Source: Spirulinaceae cyanobacterium SM2_1_0 (lineage in GTDB: Bacteria > Cyanobacteriota > Cyanobacteriia > Cyanobacteriales > Spirulinaceae). From it: DNA of 64,000 nt. The stretch is taken from NCBI GenBank assembly GCA_012031265.1, contig JAAUTY010000012.1, positions 1 to 64,000 on the forward strand, written 5' to 3'. Below the pieces are notes generated by a model, which made no database searches, had not been told where the DNA came from, and saw only the letters and a list, made by a program, of their open reading frames with translations. This document shows positions 47,554 to 57,607 of the stretch, one piece after another. Numbering within the stretch: position 1 is the stretch's first letter; every line of letters begins with the position of its first letter. A program made the translations under genes and the position numbers.

Positions 47554-47805
47554 ATGAGTGAAATCGTCGCACAGATCCTGAACAGTGAAGATGGGATCGC
47601 GCTGCTGCTCTATATCGCCCTGGCTGGCATTTACCTTGTGGTGTTACCAGCTTTGTTGTATGCCTATCTCAACTGGCGCTGGTATGTAGCTGGTTCTATC
47701 GAACGGACGCTGCTTTACTTCTTCGTCTTCTTCCTATTTCCCGGCTTGTTACTGCTTAGCCCATTCCTCAACTTTCGGCCGCGACGACGCAAGCTTGAGG
47801 CTTGA
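47554..47805 (+). CDS. ndhL: NAD(P)H-quinone oxidoreductase subunit L
   Basis: 83 aa. Two hydrophobic helices ([20 protein letters not shown] and [19 protein letters not shown]) around [12 protein letters not shown], the characteristic NdhL signature. It is a membrane subunit of NDH-1, needed for respiration, cyclic electron flow and CO2 uptake. The next gene, DUF3007, begins almost at its stop, an arrangement common in cyanobacteria. Confidence 0.95.
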   Translation: MSEIVAQILNSEDGIALLLYIALAGIYLVVLPALLYAYLNWRWYVAGSIERTLLYFFVFFLFPGLLLLSPFLNFRPRRRKLEA

Positions 47806-47810
47806 GCAAT

Positions 47811-48134
47811 ATGCGCCGCATTGATGCGATCGCCATTGTCTTTGGCTTATTTCTCGCTGGTGGCGCGAGTTACCTGTTGCTTCGCGTCGGGGGGCTAGAT
47901 AGCTTGGACGCGGGCGTATGGAGTCAGTTGCTTTTGGTCGGCGTCGTCATCGCCTGGTTAGGAACTTATCTGTTCCGCGTGTCAACGCAAACGATGACCT
48001 ATAACCAGCAGTTAAAGGACTACGAAGAAGCCGTTTTGCAGAAGCGTCTCGATGCAATGAGTCCGGAAGAACTGGCTGAGCTGCAAGCGGAAATTGAGCG
48101 CGAATCGCAGCCGACTAGCGACCCCGAAGCTTGA
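47811..48134 (+). CDS. DUF3007 family membrane protein
   Basis: 107 aa from ATG 47811; a TTG at 47802 overlapping the ndhL stop would add three residues. Two hydrophobic helices (AIAIVFGLFLAGGASYLLL and WSQLLLVGVVIAWLGTYLF) and a charged C-terminal helix (MSPEELAELQAEIERESQ) fit the cyanobacterial and chloroplast DUF3007 family. Usually adjacent to ndhL; a role with NDH-1 is likely but not established. Confidence 0.9.
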   Translation: MRRIDAIAIVFGLFLAGGASYLLLRVGGLDSLDAGVWSQLLLVGVVIAWLGTYLFRVSTQTMTYNQQLKDYEEAVLQKRLDAMSPEELAELQAEIERESQPTSDPEA

Positions 48135-48158
48135 GTCATCGCTCCGGAAAATTTCGCC

Positions 48159-48881
48159 TCAAGGTGATAATTTCGCTTTCTTGGCACGGTTCTCAGCGTA
48201 CCAGGTGGCGATCGCCGGCATCCAGTCTGCAAACTGCACGAACAGTAGTTCGGAAAATTTTTGGATCTCGAGCTGGGCATCCTTTTTCCAGCGCAGATCG
48301 AGCAAGTGCATGAGCGAGCGGGCATTGCAACTGAGTACAAAGTGCTGACGGGTATCGAAAGGAATCAGGCTGCGCGCGTGCTCTTCCGACAGCCCTTCGG
48401 CTATCCGCTGCTGGTAGCGCTCGGCAGCCGCCCGGCACCAATCACAATCGGCTTGTCGCTGCTCGGGGGTATATTCATAGCGCTTGCCTTGGCGGTTTGT
48501 ATACTTTCCCACTGGTCGGAGGTAGAAAACATCTTCGAGATCGCGATCGCCCGTTGCCACGTCGATGATGCGCTTTCCAGAATATCGGAAGCTCTGTACG
48601 TCAAAGCTGACACCCACGCGATGCGTCCGCAATTGCTGCATCATTGAGTGGGGAAAATAGCCGACATTGACGACGATTTGCGGATGTTCGAGCGGGCCAA
48701 AATGACCGCGATCGCCCGCCAACAAATACTTAACAATCAACTCGCCAGCCTCAGTTTCGCTGGGAAAGCGATCGCGCTTGTCCCAGACAAAATCTTCAGA
48801 ATAATCTTGGTGCATCGCCGCCCAAACTGTTTGTTGGGGATAGGGAGTCGCGGCGAGCCGTTCGAGCTGAAATCTGTCCAT
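48159..48881 (-). CDS. thyX: FAD-dependent thymidylate synthase ThyX
   Basis: 240 aa. The ThyX motif region reads LRTHRVGVSFDVQSFRYSGK, the cyanobacterial variant of RHRxxSxNxxSxR. GHFGPLEHPQIVVNV upstream and ARSLMHLLDLRWKKDAQLEI downstream, with FAD and dUMP contacts, are conserved. It methylates dUMP using methylene-THF and NADPH. No ThyA is seen here. Convergent with DUF3007, 24 bp between stops. Confidence 0.95.
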   Translation of the reverse strand: MDRFQLERLAATPYPQQTVWAAMHQDYSEDFVWDKRDRFPSETEAGELIVKYLLAGDRGHFGPLEHPQIVVNVGYFPHSMMQQLRTHRVGVSFDVQSFRYSGKRIIDVATGDRDLEDVFYLRPVGKYTNRQGKRYEYTPEQRQADCDWCRAAAERYQQRIAEGLSEEHARSLIPFDTRQHFVLSCNARSLMHLLDLRWKKDAQLEIQKFSELLFVQFADWMPAIATWYAENRAKKAKLSP

Positions 48882-48925
48882 GTTTTTAGTTCAAGGATTC
48901 AGAATGAAGCAGCGAGTATCAGTGT

Positions 48926-50500
48926 CTAATCGCGGCGGGGCCAGCTGAGTAATAGCAGATTGCCGACCAGAAAACCAATCGTTAAACCGAGCAGATGCGC
49001 CAGGACACTGACCTGGGGCACGAGGACATCGAACAGGGTTTGCAGGGCGACGACGGCGAGCAACAGTCGCAGTCGTTTAGCTGCCAAGTGACTTTTTTCG
49101 CGGAGCCAGCCATAGACCAACATGGCGAGCAAGACGCCGACTATGCCGACGATCGCGGCTGATGCCCCGACGAGGAGTTGTTGCGTTTGAACCGTGACGA
49201 TGGCGATCGCCACAAATGCCAGCATCGACAGCACGCCAGTGGCTAAATAGACCGCTAAATAGCGCCAAGTGCCTAGACGCACCTCGACGAACGGGCCGAG
49301 AATATAAAGACCGACCATATTGGTCAACAAATGAACCCAGCCGTAGTGGAGAAAATTGGCGCTGAGCAAGCGCCACCACTCACCGCCATACCAAACCTGC
49401 TCAGGTAGGAGCGCGCCCAAGGCAATGAGCGTACTGGCATTCTGGCTGCCGCCGCGCAGCAGCTCCGCCGCAAAGGCGAAGAGATTCAGGGCGATGAGAC
49501 CGTAGGTTCCGTAAGCTTTTTTGGGGCGCAACGTCAGCACGCCACCGTAGCGGGCTTCTTGCTGCAACTCCGCCTTGAGCCGCAGCAACATCTGCCGTGA
49601 GCTTGTGGTTAGGGTTAGGCGCGGATTTGCCGGGGGTTGAGCAAGTCGCCAGGTAATCGCATTCTGCAAGATGACGCTGTTGCTACTCGCCCGCAAGCGT
49701 CGCAGGTGATTGTGTAGGCGACGATCAGGTTGTGCGACCAGTTGCGCTGTGATGCGCCAGAAGCTCTGCATCGCGGGCGGCTGGGTTGCCAGTGGCCCCG
49801 CTAGCAAGCGGCACACCTCCTCCGTCTGCCCACAAAAGGCGAGGGCAAAGAGGCGGGCGAGGTTGAGAGCATCGGGGCTGGCGCGACGGGTCAGGGCGGG
49901 CTGCGATCGCTCCAGTGCCCAGAGCAAACCATTGAGGTCGCCAACCTCGCCGAGGGCGCGGAGATAGTACAGCGCTAGGTGTGGATCGCGGTGCAACGCA
50001 TTCTCCGGCACATGTTGTTGAATCCAGTCCAGCAGTTCCCCCCAGCGCGCGTCCATGAGCAGGAGGAGCGCCGTCGCATTGCGGCCGAGTGGCGAGGCGA
50101 GTGGCTCTGCAACGCGCAGATTGGCGATCGCCACATGCGCCGACCCCCGTTGACCCAGTTCGAGGGCGCGCAAGATCTTAGGCTGCTCAAACCAACCATC
50201 GATCGGATGTAGCCAGCGCAGATAAGTGGCGATCTGGCGGGCCTCGCGATAGCGTTCCTGGTAAATCAAGGCATTGACCCGGGCAAATCCCAGCAGCGGC
50301 ACCATGAGCAGCATGAACCACAAGCCACCGCCCAGAACGCTGGCGAGGTAGGGATCAACGTAGAATGTACTGACGGCAACAGCCAACACCAAACCGGCGA
50401 TCGCACTCCAACCGCGATTATGGCGCGAGAGCAAGGTTCGCGCCAACAGCGAGAGGCAGGAAAAGCAAACAATCCAGATGATCAGCTGATGGAGCGTCAT
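48926..50500 (-). CDS. Rhomboid family intramembrane serine protease
   Basis: 524 aa. Residues 1-300 contain two N-terminal helices and a TPR-like soluble region (ALYYLRALGEVGDLNGLLWA). The rhomboid core occupies about 325-520 in six helices: WWRLLSANFLHYGWVHLLTN, VGASAAIVGIVGVLLA with the nucleophile Ser, and LAHLLGLTIGFLVGNLL with the catalytic His. The long extension before the core is a cyanobacterial version. Substrates unknown. Confidence 0.9.
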   Translation of the reverse strand: MTLHQLIIWIVCFSCLSLLARTLLSRHNRGWSAIAGLVLAVAVSTFYVDPYLASVLGGGLWFMLLMVPLLGFARVNALIYQERYREARQIATYLRWLHPIDGWFEQPKILRALELGQRGSAHVAIANLRVAEPLASPLGRNATALLLLMDARWGELLDWIQQHVPENALHRDPHLALYYLRALGEVGDLNGLLWALERSQPALTRRASPDALNLARLFALAFCGQTEEVCRLLAGPLATQPPAMQSFWRITAQLVAQPDRRLHNHLRRLRASSNSVILQNAITWRLAQPPANPRLTLTTSSRQMLLRLKAELQQEARYGGVLTLRPKKAYGTYGLIALNLFAFAAELLRGGSQNASTLIALGALLPEQVWYGGEWWRLLSANFLHYGWVHLLTNMVGLYILGPFVEVRLGTWRYLAVYLATGVLSMLAFVAIAIVTVQTQQLLVGASAAIVGIVGVLLAMLVYGWLREKSHLAAKRLRLLLAVVALQTLFDVLVPQVSVLAHLLGLTIGFLVGNLLLLSWPRRD

Positions 50501-51575
50501 AGCAAGACGGTTGGCCGCGCAGTCAGCATCGGCAAGTGCCAGCGGCGTAGTTTAGATGCGGCTTCGTCATCAGTTATACCGAGTTTTCCACCAGCATGGC
50601 TGACCGACAATCAGTTGCCCTGCTAGTGTACGGCGAGAATCGCTGTTGCTGCACAAGCCAGCGTCGGCTCTGACACAATATTGCCAGACTAGTACCGCTA
50701 CGCGGAATTTTGAGTTCTGAGTTTTGAGTGATGAGTGCGGACAATACGGGCATCCTACGGATCCTGAATGGGCATCTCATTTCCGCCGCCTTTTACTAGG
50801 AGATGGGGTTGTCGGTGCGCCGACTCACCGGTCGCGTCCGCTCAGCGGCTGAGAAATCCGTTGGCGCGGGCTGGGAGCATTCCACTGTAGCAATTCTCAG
50901 CCTCGGTGTAGTACCCGACCAGGAAGGGGTTCACCGCCGTCTATTGCTCTGGCTCGACCTGATGCGCGATCCCCCCGGCTGCCCTGGGACTGTTGGCGGT
51001 CAGTTGGTCTGAACCCGTGGAGATGTGGTGGAATGGGTCGCACATCGCCACTGTGGGATGTGCCCGCGCGGGCCGGTCGTCACCTTAGCTTAGGAATTAA
51101 ACACTAGAGAAACTAACCTACCTAGAAAGTTCTAAAAGCTGGCAGAACTAGGGGATGGACATGACCATTCAGGTTCGCATTGAACAGTATTCAAGTATGT
51201 CCTTAACTTTAAGGAGCGCCCCCCGTAATTTCCTTTATACGGATAAAAATAAGGATGATTGACGCCGATTGCCACCCTATCTAGCCATCTGCATCAGCGG
51301 CATTTTCTTAACACTAACTGAGCCATTGCTGCTATGCTGAATGAGTCTCTAGCTTTTAACATTGGACTATTACTCAAGATCAGGGGATCGCTACAATTCA
51401 ACAAGACTGCATTCAACCCGCTCAGAATACAGTCTTTGTCAAATTAATCGTCTAGCAAGCCTATCTAACCGTCTGCAACGGCTGGCCTGGCAAGTCGTGC
51501 CGGCGTGCTGTACTGCTGAATGCGGCTGACCTAAGTTGGCGATCATCAGTTAATCATTCGCCAGGATTCGTCGCC
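50501..51575. other. Long gene-free interval
   Basis: Between the divergent rhomboid and PAS-cyclase genes I recognise no gene. It holds MITE copy 6 (50689-50799) and an imperfect duplication: CTATCTAGCCATCTGCA near 51280 and CTATCTAACCGTCTGCA near 51460. The stretch from 51070 is AT-rich and probably contains the cyclase promoter and a long leader. Confidence 0.5.
50689..50799 (-). mobile_element. MITE family A, copy 6
   Basis: 111 bp with CTAG at both ends and four heptamers before TGCGGAC. Located between the rhomboid and PAS-cyclase genes, not touching either. Confidence 0.85.
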
Positions 51576-54500
51576 TTGAACGCTGTGGGTAAACAGAGAC
51601 TAGAGCCAGGAAAACTCTCCAAACCTATGCGAGACGCTGATAAAACCAAGGAGCAACTGATCGCAGAGCTGACGGCTACACGCCAGCGGGTCACCGAACT
51701 TGAAGGCCTCAATCATGACCGCCTCGCCGCGGAGCGCACCCTGAGCGAAGCCGAACAGCTCTACCGCAATATTCTCGACAACGCCGTCGCGGGCTTCTTT
51801 CAGACCACTCCTGACGGCCGCTATCTGGTCGTCAACTATGCGATGGCGCGGATCTTCGGTTATAACTCACCGCTGGAGATGACCGAACAGATCCAGGACG
51901 CGCGCCGACAGATCTATGTCGATCCTTGCGATCGCGATGACTTTGAGCATCTCCTTACCGAGCTGGGCGCGGTCAAAGAATTTGAGTACCAGGCTTACCG
52001 CAAGGACGGCTCAACCGTCTGGGTGTCGGACAATGCCCGGGTCGTTTGCGATCAGGACGGCAAGATTCTCTACTACGAGGGCAACACCATCGACATCAGC
52101 GAGCGCAAAGCGATCGCCGCCGAGCTCGAGCGCACCGTCGAAGAACGCACCGCCGCGCTGCAAGAGTCCAACGACATCCTGGTCGTCGAAGTTGTCAAGT
52201 ATCAACGCAGCCTGGAAGAATTGAGTGCTGCCCGCACCCAACTGAAGGCAATTCTCGATACGGTTCCGGGCATCGTCTCCTGCGTCAGTGCCGATCTGCG
52301 CTACCTCGGCGTCAATCAACATTTCGCCCGCGCCTTCGACGCTAAACCGGAGGAATTTATTGGCCAGAATATCGGCTTCCTCGGTGCTAGTGCGGAATTT
52401 AGTGAATTCGTCCGGGACTTCTTCGCGAGCAATGCGCGGGAGTCTTGCCGCAGCATTAACTTATTGGTGGAAGATCGCCTCCGCAGCTATCTCGTCGTCG
52501 CCCAAAAATACGCCCAAGACCAAGCCGCGTTTACGGTCGGCATCGATATCACCGAGCGCCGCCAGACAGAACTGGAACTGCAAACTGCGAAGACGCAGCT
52601 TCAGGCAATTCTGGATGCTGTCCCCGGTATTGTCTCCTGGATCGACGCCGATCTGCGCTACCTCGGCGTCAACCGCCACCTAGCACGCAACTTCAATATG
52701 CCGCCCGAAGCTTTTGTCGGTCAGGACATCGGCTTTCTTGGCGCAGGCGCTGAATTCAATGACTTTGCCCGCCGCTTCTTCAGTAGCCCCGTGCATGAAG
52801 CCTATCAAGAAGTGACGGCTAAGGTCAGCGGTAGCGAACGCACCTATCTGATCGTGGCGCAAAAGTATGATGATGGTCAGGCGGCTTTTTTTGTCGGCAT
52901 TGACTTCACTGAGCGCAAGCGCGCTGAGGCTGGACTCAAAGAAGCCGAGACCAATTATCGCAGCATTTTTGAAAATGCCATCGAAGGCATCTTCCAGGCG
53001 ACGCCAGACGGTCACTTTCTAAGTGTCAACCCGGCATTGGCGCGTATCCTCGGTTATGACACGCCGAAGGATCTTCTGGACGACATGACCAGCATGGGCT
53101 TGCAGATGCACGTCAATCCGGAGCAGCGCGCTGAGTTTCTGCGTCAGTTGGCGGTGTCGGGGTCAGTCGTCGGTTTTGAGATGCAGGTCTATCGCCGCGA
53201 CGGCAGCATTACCTGGATCTCGGAAAACGCTCGCGTTGTGCGTAATGAGCAGGGAGATGTTCTTTACTACGAGGGCACGATTGAGGACATCAGCGATCGC
53301 AAACGTGCCGAAGCCGCCCTCCAGAGTGCCAACGAACACCTGGAGCTGCGGGTTGAGGAGCGTACCGCCGCCCTCCGCGAAGCCAACCACCAACTGATCC
53401 GCGAGATCGCCGAGCGCCGCCGCGCTGAGCAGGCGCTGCGCGCCTCAGAAGCAGAGCTAAAAGCCCTATTTGCGGCGATGACTGACATCATCACTGTCTT
53501 TGATGCCGAGGGGCGCTATGTCAAGGTCGTCACCACCAACTCGGAGGTGGTCTACAGCCCGACCGCAGAACGGATTGGCAAGAGTGTCTACGAGGTACTG
53601 CCCGCCAAGCAAGCGGAGCTGTTTGTCACCCATATTCAGCGCGTCTTGAATTTGGGGCAAACCATGACTTTTGAATACAGTCTGCCCGTTGAGGTCACGC
53701 ATCAGCGCCGCCGTTCACAACAAGGCGATCGCGAGATCTGGTTCTCGGCGAGCGTCTCGCCTATGCCCAACAACTGCGTCATCTGGGTGGCGCGCAATGT
53801 CACCGAGCGCAAGCGGGTTCAGGATGCGCTCCGGCGGGCTGAGGCCAAGTACCGGAGTATTTTTGAAAATGCGGCGGAAGGGATCTTCCAAGCGACGCCG
53901 GATGGACAATTTCTCAGTGTTAATCCGGCGCTGGTGGCGATGTATGGCTACGCGAGCGAAGCCGAACTCCTTAATCAACCCCGCTTGCGCGCCCAACTCT
54001 ATGAAGATCCCAGCCGCTATGGGGATTTAATCGCCGCGCTGGACGAGTACGGAGCGGTCTCGCACTTTGAAGCCTTGGTGCGGCGTCGGGAGGGTCAATC
54101 GCTCTGGGTTTCGGAAAATGTGCGGGCCGTGCGCGACGAACAGGGTCGCCTACTCTATCACGAGGGTACGGTGGACGACATCAGCCAGCGCAAGCAGACG
54201 GAGGAAGCGCTCCGGGCGGAACAGGAGAAGTCGGAGCGTCTGTTGTTGAATATCTTGCCCCAGGCGATCGCTCAGCAACTGAAGGAGTATCAGGGCGCGC
54301 TCGCCGAACGCTTTGAGTCGGCGACGGTGATGTTTGCCGACATTGTGAATTTCACGCCCTTCGCCGCCAATGTCTCACCGCTGGAGCTAGTGAGTATGCT
54401 CAACCAGATTTTCTCGGCCTTCGACCGACTGGCAGAGCAGTACGGGCTGGAAAAAATCAAAACCATCGGCGATGCCTACATGGTCGCGGGTGGCTTGCCG

Positions 54501-54851
54501 ACGCCGAAGGAGGATCATGCTGAGGCGATCGCTACGATGGCGCTGGCGATGCAGTCGGTGATTGGTCAATTTCGCCGCAATGATGGTGAAGCCTTCCGCA
54601 TCCGCATTGGCATTCATACCGGCTCAGTCGTGGCTGGGGTGATTGGAACGAAGAAGTTCATCTATGACCTCTGGGGCGATACCGTGAATATCGCCTCACG
54701 CATGGAAACCCAGGGAGAAACCGACCGCATCCAGGTGACTGCTGCTACCTATGAGCGGCTGGCCGATCATTACCGTTTTGAAGAGCGGGGTACGATCGAG
54801 GTCAAAGGCTGCGGCCCAATGAAGACTTACTGGCTACTCAGTCAGCTTTAG
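51576..54851 (+). CDS. Six-PAS adenylate/guanylate cyclase
   Basis: 1091 aa from TTG 51576 (AGGA nine bases upstream); ATG 51627 is an alternative. No transmembrane segment. After a short coiled coil there are about six PAS modules (roughly 60-180, 218-335, 338-455, 462-580, 625-745, 755-870), several with the PAC ending D-I-S/T-E-R-K. Modules 2 and 3, and 4 and 6, are close duplicates. The class III cyclase domain (890-1088) has VMFADIVNFTPFA, IGDAYMVAGGLP and RIGIHTGSVVAGVIG. Cytosolic sensor making cAMP or cGMP. Its TAG stop lies in the left end of MITE copy 7. Confidence 0.93.
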   Translation: MNAVGKQRLEPGKLSKPMRDADKTKEQLIAELTATRQRVTELEGLNHDRLAAERTLSEAEQLYRNILDNAVAGFFQTTPDGRYLVVNYAMARIFGYNSPLEMTEQIQDARRQIYVDPCDRDDFEHLLTELGAVKEFEYQAYRKDGSTVWVSDNARVVCDQDGKILYYEGNTIDISERKAIAAELERTVEERTAALQESNDILVVEVVKYQRSLEELSAARTQLKAILDTVPGIVSCVSADLRYLGVNQHFARAFDAKPEEFIGQNIGFLGASAEFSEFVRDFFASNARESCRSINLLVEDRLRSYLVVAQKYAQDQAAFTVGIDITERRQTELELQTAKTQLQAILDAVPGIVSWIDADLRYLGVNRHLARNFNMPPEAFVGQDIGFLGAGAEFNDFARRFFSSPVHEAYQEVTAKVSGSERTYLIVAQKYDDGQAAFFVGIDFTERKRAEAGLKEAETNYRSIFENAIEGIFQATPDGHFLSVNPALARILGYDTPKDLLDDMTSMGLQMHVNPEQRAEFLRQLAVSGSVVGFEMQVYRRDGSITWISENARVVRNEQGDVLYYEGTIEDISDRKRAEAALQSANEHLELRVEERTAALREANHQLIREIAERRRAEQALRASEAELKALFAAMTDIITVFDAEGRYVKVVTTNSEVVYSPTAERIGKSVYEVLPAKQAELFVTHIQRVLNLGQTMTFEYSLPVEVTHQRRRSQQGDREIWFSASVSPMPNNCVIWVARNVTERKRVQDALRRAEAKYRSIFENAAEGIFQATPDGQFLSVNPALVAMYGYASEAELLNQPRLRAQLYEDPSRYGDLIAALDEYGAVSHFEALVRRREGQSLWVSENVRAVRDEQGRLLYHEGTVDDISQRKQTEEALRAEQEKSERLLLNILPQAIAQQLKEYQGALAERFESATVMFADIVNFTPFAANVSPLELVSMLNQIFSAFDRLAEQYGLEKIKTIGDAYMVAGGLPTPKEDHAEAIATMALAMQSVIGQFRRNDGEAFRIRIGIHTGSVVAGVIGTKKFIYDLWGDTVNIASRMETQGETDRIQVTAATYERLADHYRFEERGTIEVKGCGPMKTYWLLSQL

Positions 54852-54958
54852 TGCCGCTACGCGGAATTTTGAGTTCTGAGTTTTGAGTGATGAGTGCAGA
54901 CAATACGGGCATCCTACAGCTCCTGAATGGGCATCTCATTGCCGCCGCCTTGGGTTAG
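54848..54958 (-). mobile_element. MITE family A, copy 7, flanked by TTAG
   Basis: 111 bp. Unlike the others it is flanked by TTAG in direct orientation at 54848-54851 and 54955-54958. The tips are slightly diverged (TGCCGC and CTTGGG). It overlaps the ends of two convergent genes. Confidence 0.85.
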
Positions 54959-55837
54959 CGGCGCGATACCGGCGCGATCGAGGATTTCTGGGATCAAGTC
55001 CTCACGGCGCACCGCCATGACATGAACGCCTTGACAAAGCTGGCGGGCGAGCTGGATTTGCTCGGCGGCGATCGCCACGCCCTCTTGCAACGGCTCCGGA
55101 GCGGCGGCGAGACGGTCGATCGTCGCCTGGGGAATCTCGACCCCCGGCACATGATGGTTGATAAACACGGCATTTTTCGCCGACTTGAGCAGAAAGATCC
55201 CCGCCAAGATCGGTCGCTCACAGCCCGCTGCAATCTGGTGCATGAACTTGTCGAGCCGCTCGAAGTCGCTGACCAACTGGCTCTGAAAAAACTGAGCGCC
55301 AGCCGCTAGCTTGCGCTCGAAGCGGCGTTGTAATCCGCTCCAACTGGGATGCTGCGGGTCGATCGCCGCCCCGGCAAATAAGTCGAGGGGGCCGTCGGGC
55401 AGGGATTTTTCCTGGCGATCGCAGCCCCGATTGAGCTGCCCGATGAGTTGCAATAGGCGCACGGATTCGAGTTCAAAGACCGCCCGAGCTTGTTTGTGAT
55501 CCCCGGCCTGCACCGGGTCGCCGGTCAGCGCCAGCACATTTTCCAGGCCCAAGGCCTGTGCGCCCATCAGATCGGCTTGTAGGGCGATCACATTGCGATC
55601 GCGGCAAGCCACTTGCAAGATCGGCTCGATGCCCTGCTGGTGCAAGCAGGTCGCCGCCGCCAGCGCCGACATCCGCAGCACGGCGCGGCTGCTATCGGTG
55701 ACATTCACGGCATGAACGCGATCGCGCAAGCCCGCCGCCATCGCCAGCATCCGGCTGGGATCACCCCCCTTGGGCGGCATCACTTCGGCGGTGACGAGAA
55801 ATTCGCGATGACGACAGGCACGACGGAAACGACTCAT
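54914..55837 (-). CDS. Methylenetetrahydrofolate reductase family protein with MITE-derived tail
   Basis: 307 aa TIM barrel. VTAEVMPPKGGDPSRML near the N-terminus, VNVTDSSRAVLRMSALA, LALTGDPVQAGDHKQARAVF and FFQSQLVSDFERLDKFM match MTHFR-like proteins that bind FAD and folate. Compared with MetF it is the shorter cyanobacterial type, so exact activity is uncertain. The last 11 residues, GGGNEMPIQEL, come from MITE copy 7; without it the frame reads APLKLTE and stops inside the end of the cyclase gene. Confidence 0.87.
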   Translation of the reverse strand: MSRFRRACRHREFLVTAEVMPPKGGDPSRMLAMAAGLRDRVHAVNVTDSSRAVLRMSALAAATCLHQQGIEPILQVACRDRNVIALQADLMGAQALGLENVLALTGDPVQAGDHKQARAVFELESVRLLQLIGQLNRGCDRQEKSLPDGPLDLFAGAAIDPQHPSWSGLQRRFERKLAAGAQFFQSQLVSDFERLDKFMHQIAAGCERPILAGIFLLKSAKNAVFINHHVPGVEIPQATIDRLAAAPEPLQEGVAIAAEQIQLARQLCQGVHVMAVRREDLIPEILDRAGIAPLTQGGGNEMPIQEL

Positions 55838-55905
55838 GCGACTTGTGGGCGTGAAATTGTTAAGCTCTCATCATAACCGAGCAGCTCAGCCCCCTCGCCG
55901 CCATT

Positions 55906-56916
55906 TCAAAGCGCTTTGGAAAAGCCCAAGGCGTTCTTGACCCGGGCGAGGACGCTCTCGGCGCTCGCGGCAGCTTTGTCGCGCCCCTCACGCAGGATCG
56001 ACTCGAGGTAATCCGGGTCAGCGCGCAGCTCCCGGTATTTGGCTTGCAGTGGCTCGAGGGCGGCGATCGCCGTCTCCGTCAGCAGCGGCTTGAACTGGCC
56101 CCAGCCCATGTCCTGGCATTCCGCTGCCACCGCCACCTGGGTCTTGTCGGCTAATAGCATGTAGAGCGTCAGCAGATTGTGACACTCCGGCCGATCAGGA
56201 TTGTCAAATTCCAAGCCGCGTTCGGGATCGGTTTTGCACCGTTTGATTTTTTTGGCGATCGCCTCCGGCGGATCCAGCAAGGAAATGCGGCTGAGTTCTG
56301 AGGGATCAGACTTAGACATTTTTTTCGTGCCGTCGGTCAAGCTCATCACCCGCGCGCCCTCACGACGAATCAGTGGCTCCGGCAGCTTCAGCACCGGCTT
56401 GCCCTTTTTACCAAATTGGTCATTGATGCGGAGGACAATATCGCGGGTCAGCTCGACGTGCTGCTTTTGATCCTCACCGACCGGAACAAGATCAGCGTCA
56501 TAGAGCAGGATATCCGCCGCCATCAGCACCGGGTAGTCCAGTAGACCGACGCTGACATTTTCCCCTTGCTTGACCGCCTTTTCCTTGAACTGGATCATTC
56601 TCTCCAGCCAATTCAGCGGCGTGATGCAGTTGAGCAGCCAAGCCAGTTCAGTGTGGGCAGGGATGTGCGATTGGACGAAGATGGTTGAATAAGCCAGATC
56701 GATGCCACAGGCAAGATACAGGGCGGCGACCTCGTAGGTGTTCGCGGCCAAGGCTCCCGGCTCATAAGGAACTGTGATCGCGTGCAGATCAACGACACAA
56801 AAGTAGTTGTCGTATTGCTCCTGGGTGGCGACCCAATTCCGGATGGCGCCCAAATAATTGCCGAGGTGGAGATTGCCAGTGGGTTGGATACCGGAAAGGA
56901 CGCGCTGTTTAGCCAT
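55906..56916 (-). CDS. trpS: Tryptophanyl-tRNA synthetase
   Basis: 336 aa, class I. The HIGH-type motif is PTGNLHLGNYLGA (residues 12-24) and the KMSKS motif is GTKKMSKSDPSELS near 195. MAADILLYDADLVPVGEDQKQH forms the active-site helix. Standard length. It is separated from the MTHFR-like gene by 68 bp on the same strand. Confidence 0.98.
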   Translation of the reverse strand: MAKQRVLSGIQPTGNLHLGNYLGAIRNWVATQEQYDNYFCVVDLHAITVPYEPGALAANTYEVAALYLACGIDLAYSTIFVQSHIPAHTELAWLLNCITPLNWLERMIQFKEKAVKQGENVSVGLLDYPVLMAADILLYDADLVPVGEDQKQHVELTRDIVLRINDQFGKKGKPVLKLPEPLIRREGARVMSLTDGTKKMSKSDPSELSRISLLDPPEAIAKKIKRCKTDPERGLEFDNPDRPECHNLLTLYMLLADKTQVAVAAECQDMGWGQFKPLLTETAIAALEPLQAKYRELRADPDYLESILREGRDKAAASAESVLARVKNALGFSKAL

Positions 56917-57015
56917 CGCGATCGCTTGCTGCTCTCCGTCGTATTGCTACTGTCCCATTATGCCGGAGAGCGAGCGTCGGCGCGCTCTGGGTCAGCAGCA
57001 ACTCGAGCGCCTGAC

Positions 57016-57455
57016 CTAAAATTCTGGCAGTTCCCGCGTCACCACGGCCTCGGCTTCGATTTCGACCAGCATCTCCGGGTCGATCAGACGGCTCACTTGC
57101 ACCATCGTCGCCGCCGGTCGGATCGCCCCAAAAAACTCACCATGGCGCGCCCCACCGCATCCCAAATCTCAGCGTCGGTCACGTAGATGCGCGTCCGCAC
57201 CACGTCATCGAGCCGACTATTCACATAGCGCAGCGCCTTCTCGATATTGCGTAAGGCCTGCACCGCCTGGCGATAGGGATCCCCCACGCCGACCAGTTGA
57301 CCATGTTCGTCCGTGGCGGTGGTGCCAGCGATGTAGATGAGATTGCCGACGCGCACCGCCCGAGAGTAGCCAACGATCGGCTCCCAGGCACTGCCGCTGC
57401 TGTAGAAATGTCGCTGATGCATCGCGAGCGGGATTTTGGAGTTTGTAGATGTCAT
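57016..57455 (-). CDS. RidA family protein, frameshift in this sequence
   Basis: About 146 aa when read through. The first frame has FYSSGSAWEPIVGYSRAVRVGN, then YIAGTTATDEHGQLVG and RYVNSRLDDVVRTRIYVTD. After WDAVGRA a base seems missing near 57144; restoring it gives HGEFFGAIRPAATMVQVSR, then LIDPEMLVEIEAEAVV with the family's arginine and glutamate, ending at TAG 57016-57018. RidA removes reactive enamine/imine intermediates. It lies 153 bp downstream of the GS-like gene on the same strand, which suits an amine catabolism unit. Confidence 0.88.
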
Positions 57456-57607
57456 AGGCTGGCGATCGCCCCCGAGGCGCTGACCCTGATGTGGATAGAG
57501 GCGGGCGGGTAGAACTTCGGGTCACACCGCCGAGCCGTAATTAGCTGCCCCCTCTGGATTGTAATTTTTCTCCCCCGGCTTGGGTAGTTTTCGCCGCCAG
57601 CGGCGGG

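Noticed and set aside
50803-51012. 69-codon forward frame after MITE copy 6
   Set aside because: No ribosome binding site, no motif and composition typical of noncoding GC-rich DNA.
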